This document shows positions 11,591 through 22,074 of a stretch of 64,000 nt of DNA, in pieces (positions within the stretch are counted from its first letter, which is position 1; the number at the start of each line of letters is the position of its first letter). The DNA is from Atriophallophorus winterbourni. Its lineage: Eukaryota > Platyhelminthes > Trematoda > Plagiorchiida > Microphallidae. The notes under the pieces were generated by a model. That model saw only the letters and a program-made list of their open reading frames with translations. It did no database searches and was not told the DNA's origin. The position numbers and the translations under genes were made by a program. The stretch lies in NCBI GenBank assembly GCA_013407085.1, contig JACCGJ010003306.1, forward strand, positions 1 to 64,000, read 5' to 3'.

Positions 11591-11660
11591 ATTCATGCGA
11601 TTGGGCTGTACATCCATGGTCGACATCGATCGAAGGAGGCCAACACAAATATGCTGTGAC
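11590..11660 (+). mobile_element. RTE-like LINE 3' tail scrap
   Basis: YSCDWAVHPWSTSIEGGQH in the plus frame matches the last residues of the RTE copies at 39.5 kb (NSCDSDVHRWSTSAEGGQ). It sits between a CR1 fragment and the 5' end of the large CR1 copy. Confidence 0.65.
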
Positions 11661-13163
11661 GGATCTTCAAAATCTTTACCCTTGAAACGTTGCCAACAAA
11701 CATTAATATCTATCGGAGTCGGTGATGTAATATACCCATTAACACGAGGCAGACCATGTTTGACACGTACTCAACTTACCTGCTCAAATACTCATAATCC
11801 AACACTTTTATCAAGATCTACCATCAAATGTTTATACACCAACGCACAATGCTTGATAAATAAGTTACCCGAATTAATCGAGCTTCGTCAAAAATATTCA
11901 CCACTCCTGATTGCCGTAACGGAAACTTGGTTCAATCAGCAATTAGTTGAGGAGGAAATTTCCATTCCAAACATGTTTATTTTTCATCGTACTCGAATGG
12001 ATCGTGGAGGAGGAGGTGTTGCTATTTACTATGATCAACACCTCACGTTCAGAGAAATCACGGATAATGATTTGATACTGGAAGATAGACTTTGGTCTTC
12101 ACTTGAATTAGAAACAGGTGAAAACTTTGTTGTTGGTGTGATTTACCGACCACCGTCAGCAGACGAAGCATACAATGCTAGTTTAATTGAGAAAACTCAG
12201 CTGGTTGTTTCCAGATACCAAAACAACGTCCTGATCATGGGTGACTTTAATCTCCCGAATTTACTAAAAAGCGAGATTCCACCGGTGAACTCTCTTGATC
12301 ATCTATTCTACAAAATGTTCAACGAAATTCCTTTATTCAACAACATCTCAAGCAGCACTCGCTTCAGAGGCACAAACACACCGTCCATTCTCGATCTTGT
12401 TTTGACTAGCGAGGAAAATGTCATCGAGGATATCCGTTATGAAGCACCTCTTGGACAGAGTGATCATGTAGTCATTGTTTTCGACTATATATCTGAAGCG
12501 ATAAGAGCAAGTGATGCTCAGAAGTTGATAAGAAAAATCGATACGGTTGCATTATCAATGTCTCTTCAAGAAGTCACCGACTGGGCACCGATTAGCACTG
12601 ATGTCCAACAATGCTGGTCATCGATACTTCAGAAAATCAACCGAAAAATAGAACTCCACTCAAAATATGTTACAAAACAACTCAAAAAAGGATTCAAATT
12701 CGTGATGCGGAGTCGAACATGGAAATGTATAAAGGTAAGAAACTGTGCGTGGAGAATCCACGTACTGCATTCAACACCTGAATCTTGGGAATCTTACCGT
12801 TTGTTGAGAAACAAAGTTACTAAACTTGTCCAGGAGGATAAAGAAAAGTATCAAATGAATCTGATGGATAAAATTGAACGAAATCCGAAGCTACTCTTCC
12901 AGATCGTGAACAGAAAGGCCAGGGTAAAGCCAGGTGTTTCCGCTTTACTTACTACAACTGGAACTACATCCACAGCTCTCGAAGCCGCTAACGAACTCGC
13001 TCAATTTTACTCTAGAATGTTCTACCCTAACGAGCGCGTATCCTACGATATACCTGCATTCAGGTCGCAGAATACAATACACGAAATCGTTGTGAAACCC
13101 GAGAGTGTCCTGGTAAAGCTACGCTTGTTAAATACAAAAAATCCCCGGGTGCTGATGAAATAA
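11595..13163 (+). pseudogene. CR1 ORF2, endonuclease and linker part
   Basis: An open frame of 522 residues; the element-derived part begins after about residue 25. Apurinic-type endonuclease motifs are in order: CLYTNAQCL (Asn), VTETWF (Glu), GGGGVAIYY, GVIYRPP, MGDFNLP (Asp-x-Asn), SILDLVLTS and GQSDHVVI (Asp-His). These are the residues expected for a nicking endonuclease in target-primed reverse transcription. The linker carries SWESYRLLRNKVTKLV and KPGVSALL. The frame is lost around 13130-13140 in an A-rich run (AATACAAAAAATCC), where one base is missing relative to the SPGAD-type continuation. The first ATG probably lies in older flanking RTE sequence, so it is not the natural ORF2 start. 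Confidence 0.85.
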
Positions 13164-13231
13164 CACCATTCATCCTAAAGCAATGCGCCCATGCTCTATT
13201 CTCACCACTCTCTGACCTTTTCAACCTGTCC

Positions 13232-14080
13232 TTGAGTTGTAGCACGGTTGCTAATGACTGGAAATGTGGACTAATCACTCCGATATACAAAGGAGGGAAC
13301 CGATCTGATGTGTCTAACTACCGACCAGTCACGTTGTTGCCAGTGGTCTCTAAAGTTCTCGAACGACTTGTGGCTGACGAACTTATCAAACACTTGGAAC
13401 AAAATAAGCTTCTTTCCATCGCACAGCATGGATTCAGGACAAGACACTCCTGTCTCACCAATCTTCTCATAACTCTTGATAATTGGACTCGAGCCGTGGA
13501 CGATGGATGCCCTATCCATGCTTGTTACTTGGACATGTCTAAAGCTTTTGATCGTGTTAACCACAGCATACTGCTACAAAAATTGGACCAGCTCGGGGTA
13601 TGGGGCAGACTATTGGCCTGGATAAAGGATTACTTGACTGGTAGAGTTATAAGGGTTAAAGTTGATGGGGCACTATCCAGCCCAGTAGAAGTTACAAGTG
13701 GCGTACCTCAAGGCTCAGTCTTGGGGCCAATACTCTTCTTCGTGTACGCGAATGATATACCCGAAATCGTACGTAGCAAAATCATTTTATTTGCGGATGA
13801 CATCAAAGTCTGGACTAGCATACGCACCATAGAAGATTGCCAAATTCTCCAAAAAGATCTCGAAGCTCTTCATAATTGGTCCCTTCGAAACTGCCTTCCA
13901 TTCAACATCCAAAAATGTAAAATGTTAAACGTCGGTAAATCATTCGAATTCACATACTCTCTGGGATCTCAGCAACTTTCATGGGTTACTGAAGAGAAAG
14001 ACCTGGGCGTGTGGATTAGCAGTAACCTGAAGTCTTCACGGCACTGTTCTATTGTATACAAAAGTCCTGCCAAATCTTAG
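13232..14080 (+). pseudogene. CR1 ORF2, reverse transcriptase part
   Basis: Reverse transcriptase blocks are all visible: LITPIYKGGNRSDVSNYRPV, QHGFRTRHSC, YLDMSKAFDRVNH (first catalytic Asp), SGVPQGSVLGP, ILFADDIKVW (the FADD box) and NIQKCKML, then EEKDLGVWIS. The catalytic residues are intact. The frame breaks near 14055-14070 (one extra base by comparison with the VYKxAxxLLxLLKRIFGRF order in other copies). Sequence in the same frame upstream (13142-13231) also belongs to this domain. Confidence 0.9.
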
Positions 14081-14082
14081 CA

Positions 14083-14610
14083 TTGCTCAAAAGGATCTTT
14101 GGTCGTTTCTCAAAGCAGATACTCCCACGTATAATTAACACCTATATCAGACCAACAATGGAGTATGCTGTTCAAGCATGGTCCCCATGGTTACAAAAGG
14201 ACATGACCTTGCTTCAACGGGTATACCACCGCGCTACAAAACTGGTGACCGGGCTATACAACAGGCCATACGAGGAGCGGATTGCAACACTAAACCTCTT
14301 TGACTTTTCGTACCGTCGTCTCAGGGGTGACTTGATCCTGCTTTTCAACATACTGGATACAGTGGATCACCCACTTGAACGCCTGTTTCATCGGCAAGAA
14401 GCACGTGGTAGCAGATCGCATGGATACAAGTTAATTATTCCACACTCCAGATCAAATTGTCGAAGGTTTTTCTTTGCTGTCAGACTCTGTTTTCTATATA
14501 TCTCCCTGCCCCCACATATCATTTGCGCATCAACCCTGAACTTGTTCAAGGCCGAACTTGACAAATATATGTTGACTAAACCCAACCTCACACCTGAATA
14601 CACTTGCTGA
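14083..14610 (+). pseudogene. CR1 ORF2, C-terminal domain
   Basis: 175 residues continuing the same protein after the second frameshift: LKRIFGRFSK, NTYIRPTMEYAVQAWSPW, QRVYHRATKLVTGL, FDFSYRRLRGDLILLF and IPHSRSNCRRFFFAVRLCF, ending in a stop at 14608. This conserved tail is shared by almost every CR1 fragment here. Confidence 0.9.
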
Positions 14611-14739
14611 CTTCCATATTGATAAAACAGTTGTGTTATTTTTATGCCTTCCCTATATTTTTAATCTGTGGTTACTGTAAAGTATTTACTTTTTGGACCA
14701 TTGAAACTTTGAATTACTTTGAATTACTTTGAATCTACT

Positions 14740-15179
14740 TAATTCCAAACCTGGAGCATGCATCACAAGCATGGACTCCTTGATTAAATAGGATATACTA
14801 TTGCTTGATCAAATGTACCATAGTGCATATTTCAACTTGATTTACCAGAAAATACGACATCAAGCAGTGTCGCTACATTGCGTGTTCCATTGATATTTCT
14901 AATGCCGTTTTTGTGAAAACTATTCGAGTTAATTTTTCACCAGAATGTAGAGGGGATGGGCCAAACCCCCTAGAGACTACGTGTTTATCCAGTCCAATGG
15001 CCGAACAATTGTAAGGTCAGAATGGAAAAAGGAAAACGATCATTACCCTAGGATGATCGACTTAGAACACCCAAACCCAGTGTCATAAGTCAAACACTCC
15101 CTCGTCTGGAGACAACGGATAGCAACGTTTCCATTCAAATGGAAGAAAACAATACGTCAACAAACGTTGTAGGTCCGGC
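14740..15179. other. No gene recognised
   Basis: Flanking sequence after the LINE tail; no long ORF or repeat seen. Confidence 0.4.
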
Positions 15180-15850
15180 TCAGGAATCAAGAATCAAGAT
15201 TTAGTGGTGGAAAAAGCAATCACTTTACATGTACCATTGAATGATAGATATAAAAATACAGAGGATGCAATCAAAATTATATCGAGTCTTTTTGTTTGTG
15301 TGAGTTCATATGGGGTCAATACACAGGGCCGATAGTTGAATGCTCTTTGATATAAACATCCAGCTTCAATTCGAAATCGTGGATCGTAGGAGCGTTCACA
15401 GAAAGCAAATACGCTCCGACGTCTGCAATCGAGTCTCGATTGCAGTATAACGAGATAACTTCATTAACTCCGTGTATTATTAGGAGAATTAACGTTTATC
15501 AAATCACGGAGAGGGTGATTTTCCATCCGCAGTATTTTAAATGTTAAGATTATGTCTCTCCTTACATTATTTTGTGTAAAATCAGTCAATCACAGCATGA
15601 CCATTCGCTCTTAGTATGGGATGTGCTGCATCCCATTAACTAGCTTCGTCACACGGTGGTAAATTTTACCCAGCAATTCAATCTTTTTACGCAACCACGG
15701 TACAGAAACTGGGATTATGCATTCTATCTTTGGATGGATATAAGTATTTAAAATGCAGTGGAGCGTATTAGGAATTTCGGAGACTCAGATAAGAACTCTG
15801 TGAACTGAACGACGTCCAACATGATTTCAGTAACTCAAATATCCATGACA
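15180..15850 (-). mobile_element. CR1-like LINE 3' fragment
   Basis: Minus frames contain NTYIHPKIECIIPVSVPWLR, KKIELLGKIYHRVTKLVNGM and a 3' UTR ending about 15185 (TCAAGAATCAAGATTTA on the + strand). The order fits the CR1 C-terminal domain. Several frame breaks. Confidence 0.65.
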
Positions 15851-16094
15851 ACTCAATGTTGAAATACCGTCAGATGCAAATCCAATCAAACTCACAATAT
15901 ATTCTCAGCAACGATGTCCGGACCTTCTGATACACTGCACGCAGTAGAACCAGAAAGTAGATTTCCCTGAAAAGATAAGCCTGGGGCATTCATTGTGATC
16001 TTGCTACTCCTGCAACTTGGTTTCAGTTGTGCCGAAAACGGATCAGAGTGACCACACTGGTACGGCAGGACGAACAACATTACCAGCAACGCAT

Positions 16095-16325
16095 GTTGGA
16101 AAGAATGGAATATATTTGTAACTACTCATCCGTACCAAGCCCATCGAACTATTCACAAAGTTGATCACGACGGTTCATAATGGAAGCACTGTACTCGAGT
16201 TTCGCTCTCGTTTAAGCTCATCAGCAGTGCATATCACCGCTTCGGGGGTGGGATTCGAACCCCCGACCATCACCATCGTAGTCCCACGCCTTAATGACCA
16301 GGCTACCGTCCATCGTTTGACCGAT
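16095..16325 (-). mobile_element. tRNA-headed SINE with hammerhead ribozyme, copy A
   Basis: On the minus strand a tRNA-like head carries an A-box-like TAGCCTGGTCATTAAGG and a B box GGTTCGAATCCCACC, followed by the hammerhead (16186-16230) and a tail near ATTACAAATATATTCC read loosely to about 16095. Copy B at 20.3 kb aligns over head, ribozyme and tail. A pol III SINE carrying a hammerhead is the architecture known for Sm-alpha in schistosomes. The head does not fold into a good anticodon arm, so it is not a tRNA gene. Confidence 0.75.
16186..16230 (-). ncRNA. Hammerhead ribozyme (SINE copy A)
   Basis: Minus strand, in order: stem I GCACTG; core CTGATGA; stem II GCTT with loop AAACGA and GAGC (one T-G wobble); GAAA; stem III ACTCGAGT (self-complementary); cleavage triplet GTA; stem I return CAGTGC. 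All core bases are present, and both GTC and GTA can be cleaved by hammerheads. Together with copy B, the stems change in compatible ways. Confidence 0.8.
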
Positions 16326-16519
16326 CGCAATTAAGTGTTTATGAACTGTTCTCTAGACTGGCACATTTGAGTAGCTTTGTTTGCCCGACCAGTTCAGAAG
16401 GAGCCAGCAATATCTATTGTGGTCGCCCAACCGAACAGATCTCCGTGTCAGGTCTTCCCACCTTATACAGTGTAAGCTAACACCGATTAGATCGGATGGA
16501 CTTTGTTGTTTAAGCGATA

Positions 16520-17645
16520 TTTGGAGAATATAATGGAATGGAATATAATCCAAAATTACTGTACAAAACTGTGAATGAAAGAATCAAAGTGAAACCAGCT
16601 GTTTTTCCGCTCATGCCAGAACAAGGAATGACTGCTGCAGTTCCAGAGACAGCGGATGCTCTTTCGAGCGTTTTACTCCCAAGTGTTCGGCCCGAAACCG
16701 CAATTATTGCATCATGGTTTATCAAACTCAGTGGAACCTCTAGCTGAACTAATAAATGACCAATTCTTCGTGGAACGACTCCTACGGCGAATAAATTCTA
16801 AGAAATCCCCGCGTGGGTACAACATTACCTCAGCTAATTTTCGTGCATGTTATAGAGAGCTTTCATACAATCTAGCTCCACCTTGATTCCACCTTCGTAA
16901 GAATGTTACTTGGATATATTGATTGGGAACTGAAAACTTGACATGAAGCTCGTTACAAGAAGAACTTGGAGTATGGATTAGGTGAGACCTGAAGAGCACG
17001 TTGCACTGCCAGAATATATATCGACAGCCAACTTATCGTTAGGTATCTTTCGAAGAATATTTGAAAGATTCTCGCCGTTAACGTTACGAAGGATAATGAA
17101 CGTCTACCTTCGCCCACTATACAGTATGCGGTAGAGGTCTGGGCTCCTTGGCTAAGAAAAGATATTGCTCTCTTTGATATAACCTATCACATAGCAAGGA
17201 AGTTAGTGATGGGTCTTAGCAATGTTCCGAACACCGAAAGATTGCGACGTCTGGGTCTATGTGACCTTACCCAATGGCGGATACGATGCGATATTATTCT
17301 GACCGATAAAATTGTGTCTGCTGAAGGACATCCACTAAAACACTTGCTTGATGTGTGTGATGGAAAAGTGACAGGCGGACATACCTTATCCCTTTACGTT
17401 CCAAGTTTCCGTATTGATTGTCGGCGCTATTTTGTCGCTGTACGTGCTATATTTCTTTGGAATTCCCTACCCCAACATGTGGTGGACTAAAATGGACTTA
17501 CACAAGAAAAGAACATCATTAATGAGCCTTACATTTGATGTTCTCTATTCATTTCACACTAATATATTTTTCACATTTTCATTCATATCGTAATCTTGTG
17601 GTGTTGCAAAGCATTAACTTTTAAACCATATATCATTGAATCCTT
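16520..17645 (+). mobile_element. CR1-like LINE with internal deletion
   Basis: Linker (NPKLLYKTVNERIKVKPAVF, 16544-16605) and the start of the reverse transcriptase are followed, after about 16890, directly by the C-terminal region (ELGVWIR, then the VEVWAPWL region, then MGLSNVPNTERLRRLGLCDL at 17206) and VPSFRIDCRRYFVAVRAIFLW. The catalytic core is deleted. The 3' end is at about 17645 with TTGAATCCTTGAATC. Confidence 0.75.
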
Positions 17646-17659
17646 GAATCATTTCATTT

Positions 17660-17980
17660 GCAGTGTTCACGAAGGTTGCTTACCGTCAGCGTAGAAAGCT
17701 GGTGTGATACCACCAATTTACAAGAATGGCTGTCGTCCCGGCGTAGCAAATTAGAGTCCTCTTACGCTGCTTCCCTGCATCTCGAAAATTATGGAGCGCA
17801 TCCTAACTTAGTGTATCGTGGGTCACCTTGAAATGAAAGGACTTTTAACAGCAGCGCTACATGGATTTCGCTGAAACAGATATTGTCTGTCAAATTAACT
17901 CCTCTTTTTGAACGATTGGACAGCGTCTCTTGACATAGGATACTGCGTTCATGTCTGCGATTCGAATACCGTGAGATAAC
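17660..17980 (+). mobile_element. CR1-like reverse transcriptase N-terminal scrap
   Basis: Frame-shifted text corresponds to PIYKNGCRPGVANYR, a degraded VLLRCFPASRKLW (for VTLLPxxSKxMER) and LHGFR. Truncated and inactive. Confidence 0.6.
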
Positions 17981-18488
17981 GTTAAGTTCTTTGATAGAAA
18001 GAAAGGTTCACAACCACGTTCATTCAAAGTTCACTGCCCATCAGCGTAAAATGGCGAGAAGCCGTTCGATAAATATCGATTTTTTACACCCGAATCGTGA
18101 GATTATTTACAACAGTATGAACACTAATCGTGAAAAAGAACGTTTGTAATGAAGCAGTGAGAGCAGTTTATTGGTAACGTTTCGTTTATGACTAAGAAGC
18201 TTCGTCAGGCCAATGGTGTCAGTACGATCAAGCTTAAACTCCATTCACCTGATGTTCAGCTTGTGTTTGCCGAGCTTGTAAAATTAGTGTTGGATGTTTC
18301 GTCATCAGGATAGATTACATCATCAGCAAAACTTCTTTCGAATCGTCTTGTATTTGAAATTCTTTCGTCTTTACAGAGCTTGTCTGTCCGTTCACCATCA
18401 CTTCCGCGGATTGGTCGAGTTCATTTTATGCCTACTCTGTAAGTGGTTTCTCATTGGTCCATATGTTGCAGTCAATTGGAGAAGCAGT

Positions 18489-18712
18489 TTAACACGTTCA
18501 GTGCGATACGACCCCCCGGTGGGTCGTGACCGATATCTTTGTGTAGAATATTTAAAAACAACATAAAAATTACTCTTACTGTTATTTTCTTTGCAGACGA
18601 TGTCGATAATTTGATATAAAGGGTTGAAATTATAGAAAATGTTCCAAACGATCCAAACATCATCACACCAGCGGAAAGTCGGCAGCTTCCGCCATAGCAT
18701 TCAACGTGTTAA
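18489..18712. mobile_element. MITE with TTAA target duplication (piggyBac-type)
   Basis: A 216-bp insert (18493-18708) is flanked by TTAA on both sides. Ends are inverted repeats: CACGTTCAGTGC on the left; the right end, reversed, reads CACGTTGAATGC (10 of 12 identical). A GACCCCCCGGTGGGTC palindrome lies just inside the left end. It interrupts the Penelope-like element; the related fragment at 62.5 kb has a single TTAA at the matching point, i.e. an empty site. TTAA duplication is characteristic of piggyBac-type transposition. There is no transposase, so it is non-autonomous. Confidence 0.8.
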
Positions 18713-18731
18713 TTGCATTTGTTATTGATTG

Positions 18732-19070
18732 TCACGCTTCCAGGAATTCTCGTGCCCGTCGGTCGTTTCCTTTGGCTAATATTCCCGTACGGTCCCATTC
18801 GAACTGATGCCCGAATTCGACGATATGTATTGAGATTAGTGAATTCCGGTCATAAGTGTGTACGGCCAACCGATGTTCATGCAGGCTTGTGCTCAATTTT
18901 CGACCTGATTGTCCGACGAAGTTCTTTTCGCAATCTCTGTATGCAATCTTGTAGACGATATTCGACTGTTCTTCTTTGTCCTTCGTGTTGTTGAAATGCT
19001 TGCGAAGTGTTGATGAGGGTTTCAACTGACCGCAGTAACCGAGCGGCAATTTCGGAGATATTTTGAACAA
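18732..19070 (-). pseudogene. Penelope-like element GIY-YIG endonuclease region
   Basis: 112 residues open. The VYKIAYRDCEKNFVGQSGRK block holds the family's YK...Y(I/V)GQTGR-like signature (here FVGQSGR), followed by SLHEHRLAV and the EFGHQFEWDRTGIL block. In intact elements this domain nicks DNA at the target. Gly-Ile-Tyr itself is replaced by the IVYKI form usual for Penelope elements. Confidence 0.75.
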
Positions 19071-19341
19071 GCGGTAGAGTGCGGCTGATTATGTTTTCGT
19101 CTGGGTTCCTTTGTTGGAATCGGTTGAACCCATTGCGTAATTTGAAGCTTCTTGGGTATCCACTTTTCTGGAAAACTTTGAACAGATATTCTTCTTCTTT
19201 TCTTCTCAGTTCATCCGGGCAGCAATGGATTGCCGCTATTCTGATTTTGTTTCTGAATCAACTGTGTTTATGAATGTTCGGGTGCTAGCTGTGGAAGTTC
19301 AGTATTTGATCCGTGTGCGAGGTTTTCCGGTAGACGAAGGT

Positions 19342-19542
19342 CTATAACGTTCCATCGCTAGTCCGTTTTAGCTGGACGTTCAGGAATGGTAAACAGCCAT
19401 CAACTTGAGTTTCCTTTGTAAATTGGATTCCATAAAATACGCAATTGAGCGTTCGATGCGATTCAACCAGTTTTGTTCTTTTCATAATCACGAAGGTGTC
19501 GTCCACGTAGCGGATCCACGATTTTGGTCGGATTATTGGCAA
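19342..19542 (-). pseudogene. Penelope-like element reverse transcriptase, YVDD part
   Basis: 66 residues with WIRYVDDTFVIMKR (catalytic aspartates present) and FLNVQLKRTSDG. It continues the frame-broken reverse transcriptase of the same element upstream at 19641-19958. Confidence 0.8.
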
Positions 19543-20284
19543 TTCGTTCCAAACGTTGCATAACTACCTCAGCAATTAAGCTGGAAATCGGTGATTCCAC
19601 TAGCGTTCCTTGGATTTGTTCATATATCTTCCCATTGAACTTAAAGTGCGTTTGAAGACAGCTCGATCAGTTCCGTTAAACTTTCGCTTGTCAATCGATT
19701 TCCATTATGTTCCGTTCCTTTTTGATTGAGTAAACATGATATAGTTTGCTTGTCGAGTGTTTGTCGATCGACGTGAATAGCGCGGTTACGATGAAATAAA
19801 CACTTAGTTCGTCTTCTTCGAACTTCCTTCCATTTCTGTAAAATATGTTCGACAGAGTTGACCGAATGTTCTGAATCTGTCAGTAGGTATAAAAATCTTC
19901 GCAGCTCTTTAGATAACTTGAAAGTTTGTCCTCCTGGCAAAGAAACGATTGGACGCAATTGAACATTTTCTTTGTGTATTTTTGGTAATCAGTAGAATCT
20001 GGGTAAAGTGGAATCTTGCGGCTTCATTCTCGTTTGTTCTACTCCATTCAGTTGTCCAATAAAATTCAATTTTTTCAAGGACGCGTTGATTTTCTTTTCG
20101 AGTCGTTTTGCCAGGTTTTCGTTTATTTGTCTGTATGTTGTTGCGTCTTGAAGTAGTTGTTCAGCTTTTCGATATATTCTTCCTTTGTCGGCGGGAAGTA
20201 TAACGATGTTCTGGTCTCCTTTCAGTTTTTTTCAATACTTTAATTTCGGTTTATTGAGTGGGGTATTTCTTTATGCGAGGTTTT

Positions 20285-20480
20285 GAGAATATGTTGGCGT
20301 GGGACTACAATGGTGGTCGGTGGTTCAAATCCCATCCCTGAAGCGGAGGATATGCACTGCTGATGAGCTCAAATAAGAGCGAAACTCTAGTCCAGTGCTT
20401 CCATTATGGACCGTCGTGATCATCTTTGTGAATAGTTTGATCGGCTTGGCACGAATGAGTATTCACAAATATGTTCTTTA
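20285..20480 (+). mobile_element. tRNA-headed SINE with hammerhead ribozyme, copy B
   Basis: Aligned with copy A from GGCGTGGGACTAC through the B box (GGTTCAAATCCCATCC), the ribozyme (20354-20398) and the tail (GGCTTGGCACGAATGAGTA, CACAAATATGTTC). The A-box end is missing, so it is 5'-truncated. It lies antisense inside the Penelope-like element, between its N-terminal and reverse transcriptase parts. Confidence 0.75.
20354..20398 (+). ncRNA. Hammerhead ribozyme (SINE copy B)
   Basis: Plus strand: stem I GCACTG; CTGATGA; stem II GCTC, loop AAATAA, GAGC (4 perfect pairs); GAAA; stem III ACT-CT-AGT; cleavage triplet GTC (cut expected after 20392); stem I return CAGTGC (6 perfect pairs). This is the full type I hammerhead core with the very short stem III seen in schistosome Sm-alpha ribozymes. 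Confidence 0.88.
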
Positions 20481-21230
20481 TACCTGGTGATTGCGGGTAC
20501 AATTCTTTGTCGGACTTCTTCTCTCGTATCTTCTGACAAAGTGTGGGATTTCAATATCGTAACCAAATTAGCCACGAATTGAGTGTGATCAGCGTCTTTA
20601 AAATTGAATTTGAGGCCGTGTCCGTGAATGCGTTGTTCGTTCTCAGTAAGGGGTCTGTTGGACTGGTTCTTGACCCAAAGTTCCCCGCTGGTGGTGTCCT
20701 GATAAGTGGTGATATTGTGAATATTTTTCCAGGTCACGTCGCTTGTTGGCCTTGGTTTTTCGAGTTATTATTGTGTTGGCGTTTTCTAATCGTTGCGTCA
20801 TTTCAGGTCCAATTCGGTCCTCACAATTTTGTCGTTTTGTTGCGGTGGTTGCTGAATAATTTTTTGGTTAAAGCTGGAGTTGTTTTAAATTCTGTACCAT
20901 TAAGGGAAGTTGTTGTGGTCTTCAGTGTTGAATCATTTTCCTTTGTTTCTGCTGAATTCATCGCTACTGCTGCTGAAATATTTTATTTGTTTGTGCTGGT
21001 GTTGTTTAGAAATTTAAAATATGGAGGGAAGTTGTAGTTTTTTGGTATCGAAGCAATTTTCTTTGTTACTGCTGAATCTGTTGATGCTGCTGCTGAATTA
21101 TTTTGTTGATGCTGCTGTTGTTTCAAAATTACCACCATCCCCGTCGCCCATTGTAATAACTTGGAAAACAAAACACAAACGTCCCAACACAAGCTCTGAC
21201 TCCTAACACACAACATATACACAACCACTA

Positions 21231-22074
21231 GACGTCACTACAAATTCCAAATTCCCACATATACTATCGCCGATATTTTTATTCTGTATGTGTATTTTCC
21301 ATTTGGATTGCTCACATTGAAACTTTTGTTACCACTCAAAGCGTTGAAGGATTCTTTCGAAATTTGGACACGAATTTTTTGCATAACAATTTGACGATAT
21401 ACGAGTATGAACACACCGTAAGTTTCGAACTAGACTACACGTGATGATTGTGTGTTATTTCTTTTTCATGGATGAATATGGTATGGCAATTGTGCAGCTA
21501 GGTGCTTTTTGTCGCCATAAAATTCTTGAATCTTGAAATTTTCGATGAAGCATTCTACACATATACTGTTACTAAAAATATAAATCTGATCGTGTTGAAC
21601 AGTGTTCACACATTTGAAGTTACTGAATGTCAACATCACTCGAAATATGCTTGCGTTGTTCAAAAGTTATCTGTCTGAACGCACAGCGAAATTCAGAATA
21701 GATCTTAAAAATTCCAGAACCACTGAAAATATATGTTGAGTATAACCAGTTTTATTACTCAGGCTAATGCTTCTTCTAATATTCGTACATGACGCACCGC
21801 AGTTTGTATGGTGTTGATGAATTAAAACTTTGTGTCGTGCATTACTCTGTTAACAATTGCCTATTTTTCATTGAATTAATCAACAACAGTGGTCAATTCA
21901 AAGGAGCTGCCATAAACTTTTCGCCGGGCCATGTGTTATAGATTCGAAAACCCTTACGGTTTTCATATGCAATTGACTCTCAAACTAGTGAGTGGAGTAA
22001 TCAGAGGAAGATCTTGTTATCTGATTATCGAAAAGCTTACAACATTATAGTCTGAATTGCGACGCAGTCTATAG
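21231..22074. other. No gene recognised
   Basis: AT-rich spacer between the Penelope-like element and the CR1 copy. Only one short unrecognised ORF (21663-21466, minus). Confidence 0.4.

Larger units (their letters stand above)
11660..14737 (+). mobile_element. CR1-like LINE, nearly complete ORF2, two frameshifts
   Basis: The best-preserved two-domain LINE in the window: endonuclease (about 11.82-12.5 kb), linker, reverse transcriptase (about 13.15-13.95 kb), C-terminal domain (to 14607), then a 3' UTR and a tail of three GAATTACTTT-type units at 14709-14737. ORF1 is missing, so it is 5'-truncated or fused to unrelated sequence near 11660. Only two frame breaks interrupt ORF2, suggesting fairly recent insertion. 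Confidence 0.9.
18180..21230 (-). mobile_element. Penelope-like retroelement with GIY-YIG domain, degenerate
   Basis: Read on the minus strand from about 21.2 kb: a Gln/Ser-rich N-terminus; an N-terminal block (20737-20420; FVANLVTILKSHTL, YKEHICEYSF); the reverse transcriptase (19958-19641, FYLLTDSEHSVNSVEHI-type region; then 19542-19342 with WIRYVDDTFVIMK, the YVDD catalytic box); and a C-terminal GIY-YIG-like region (19070-18732; NIVYKIAYRDCEKNFVGQSG, then HEHRLAV). Penelope-like elements pair exactly these two enzymes. It carries frameshifts and two insertions, a MITE at 18489-18712 and SINE copy B, so it is dead. End points are approximate. Confidence 0.8.

Noticed and set aside
16240..16315. 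tRNA gene on the minus strand (TTCGAATCCC)
   Set aside because: No proper anticodon stem, and the segment continues into a SINE body with a second copy in the window.
18290..18340. CTGATGACGAAAC on the minus strand at the Penelope 3' end
   Set aside because: No room for stem II and no stem I pairing could be found.
20543..21037. 164-residue hydrophobic plus ORF, membrane-protein-like
   Set aside because: Antisense of the Penelope N-terminal region; the hydrophobicity comes from complementing Asn/Lys/Gln-rich codons.
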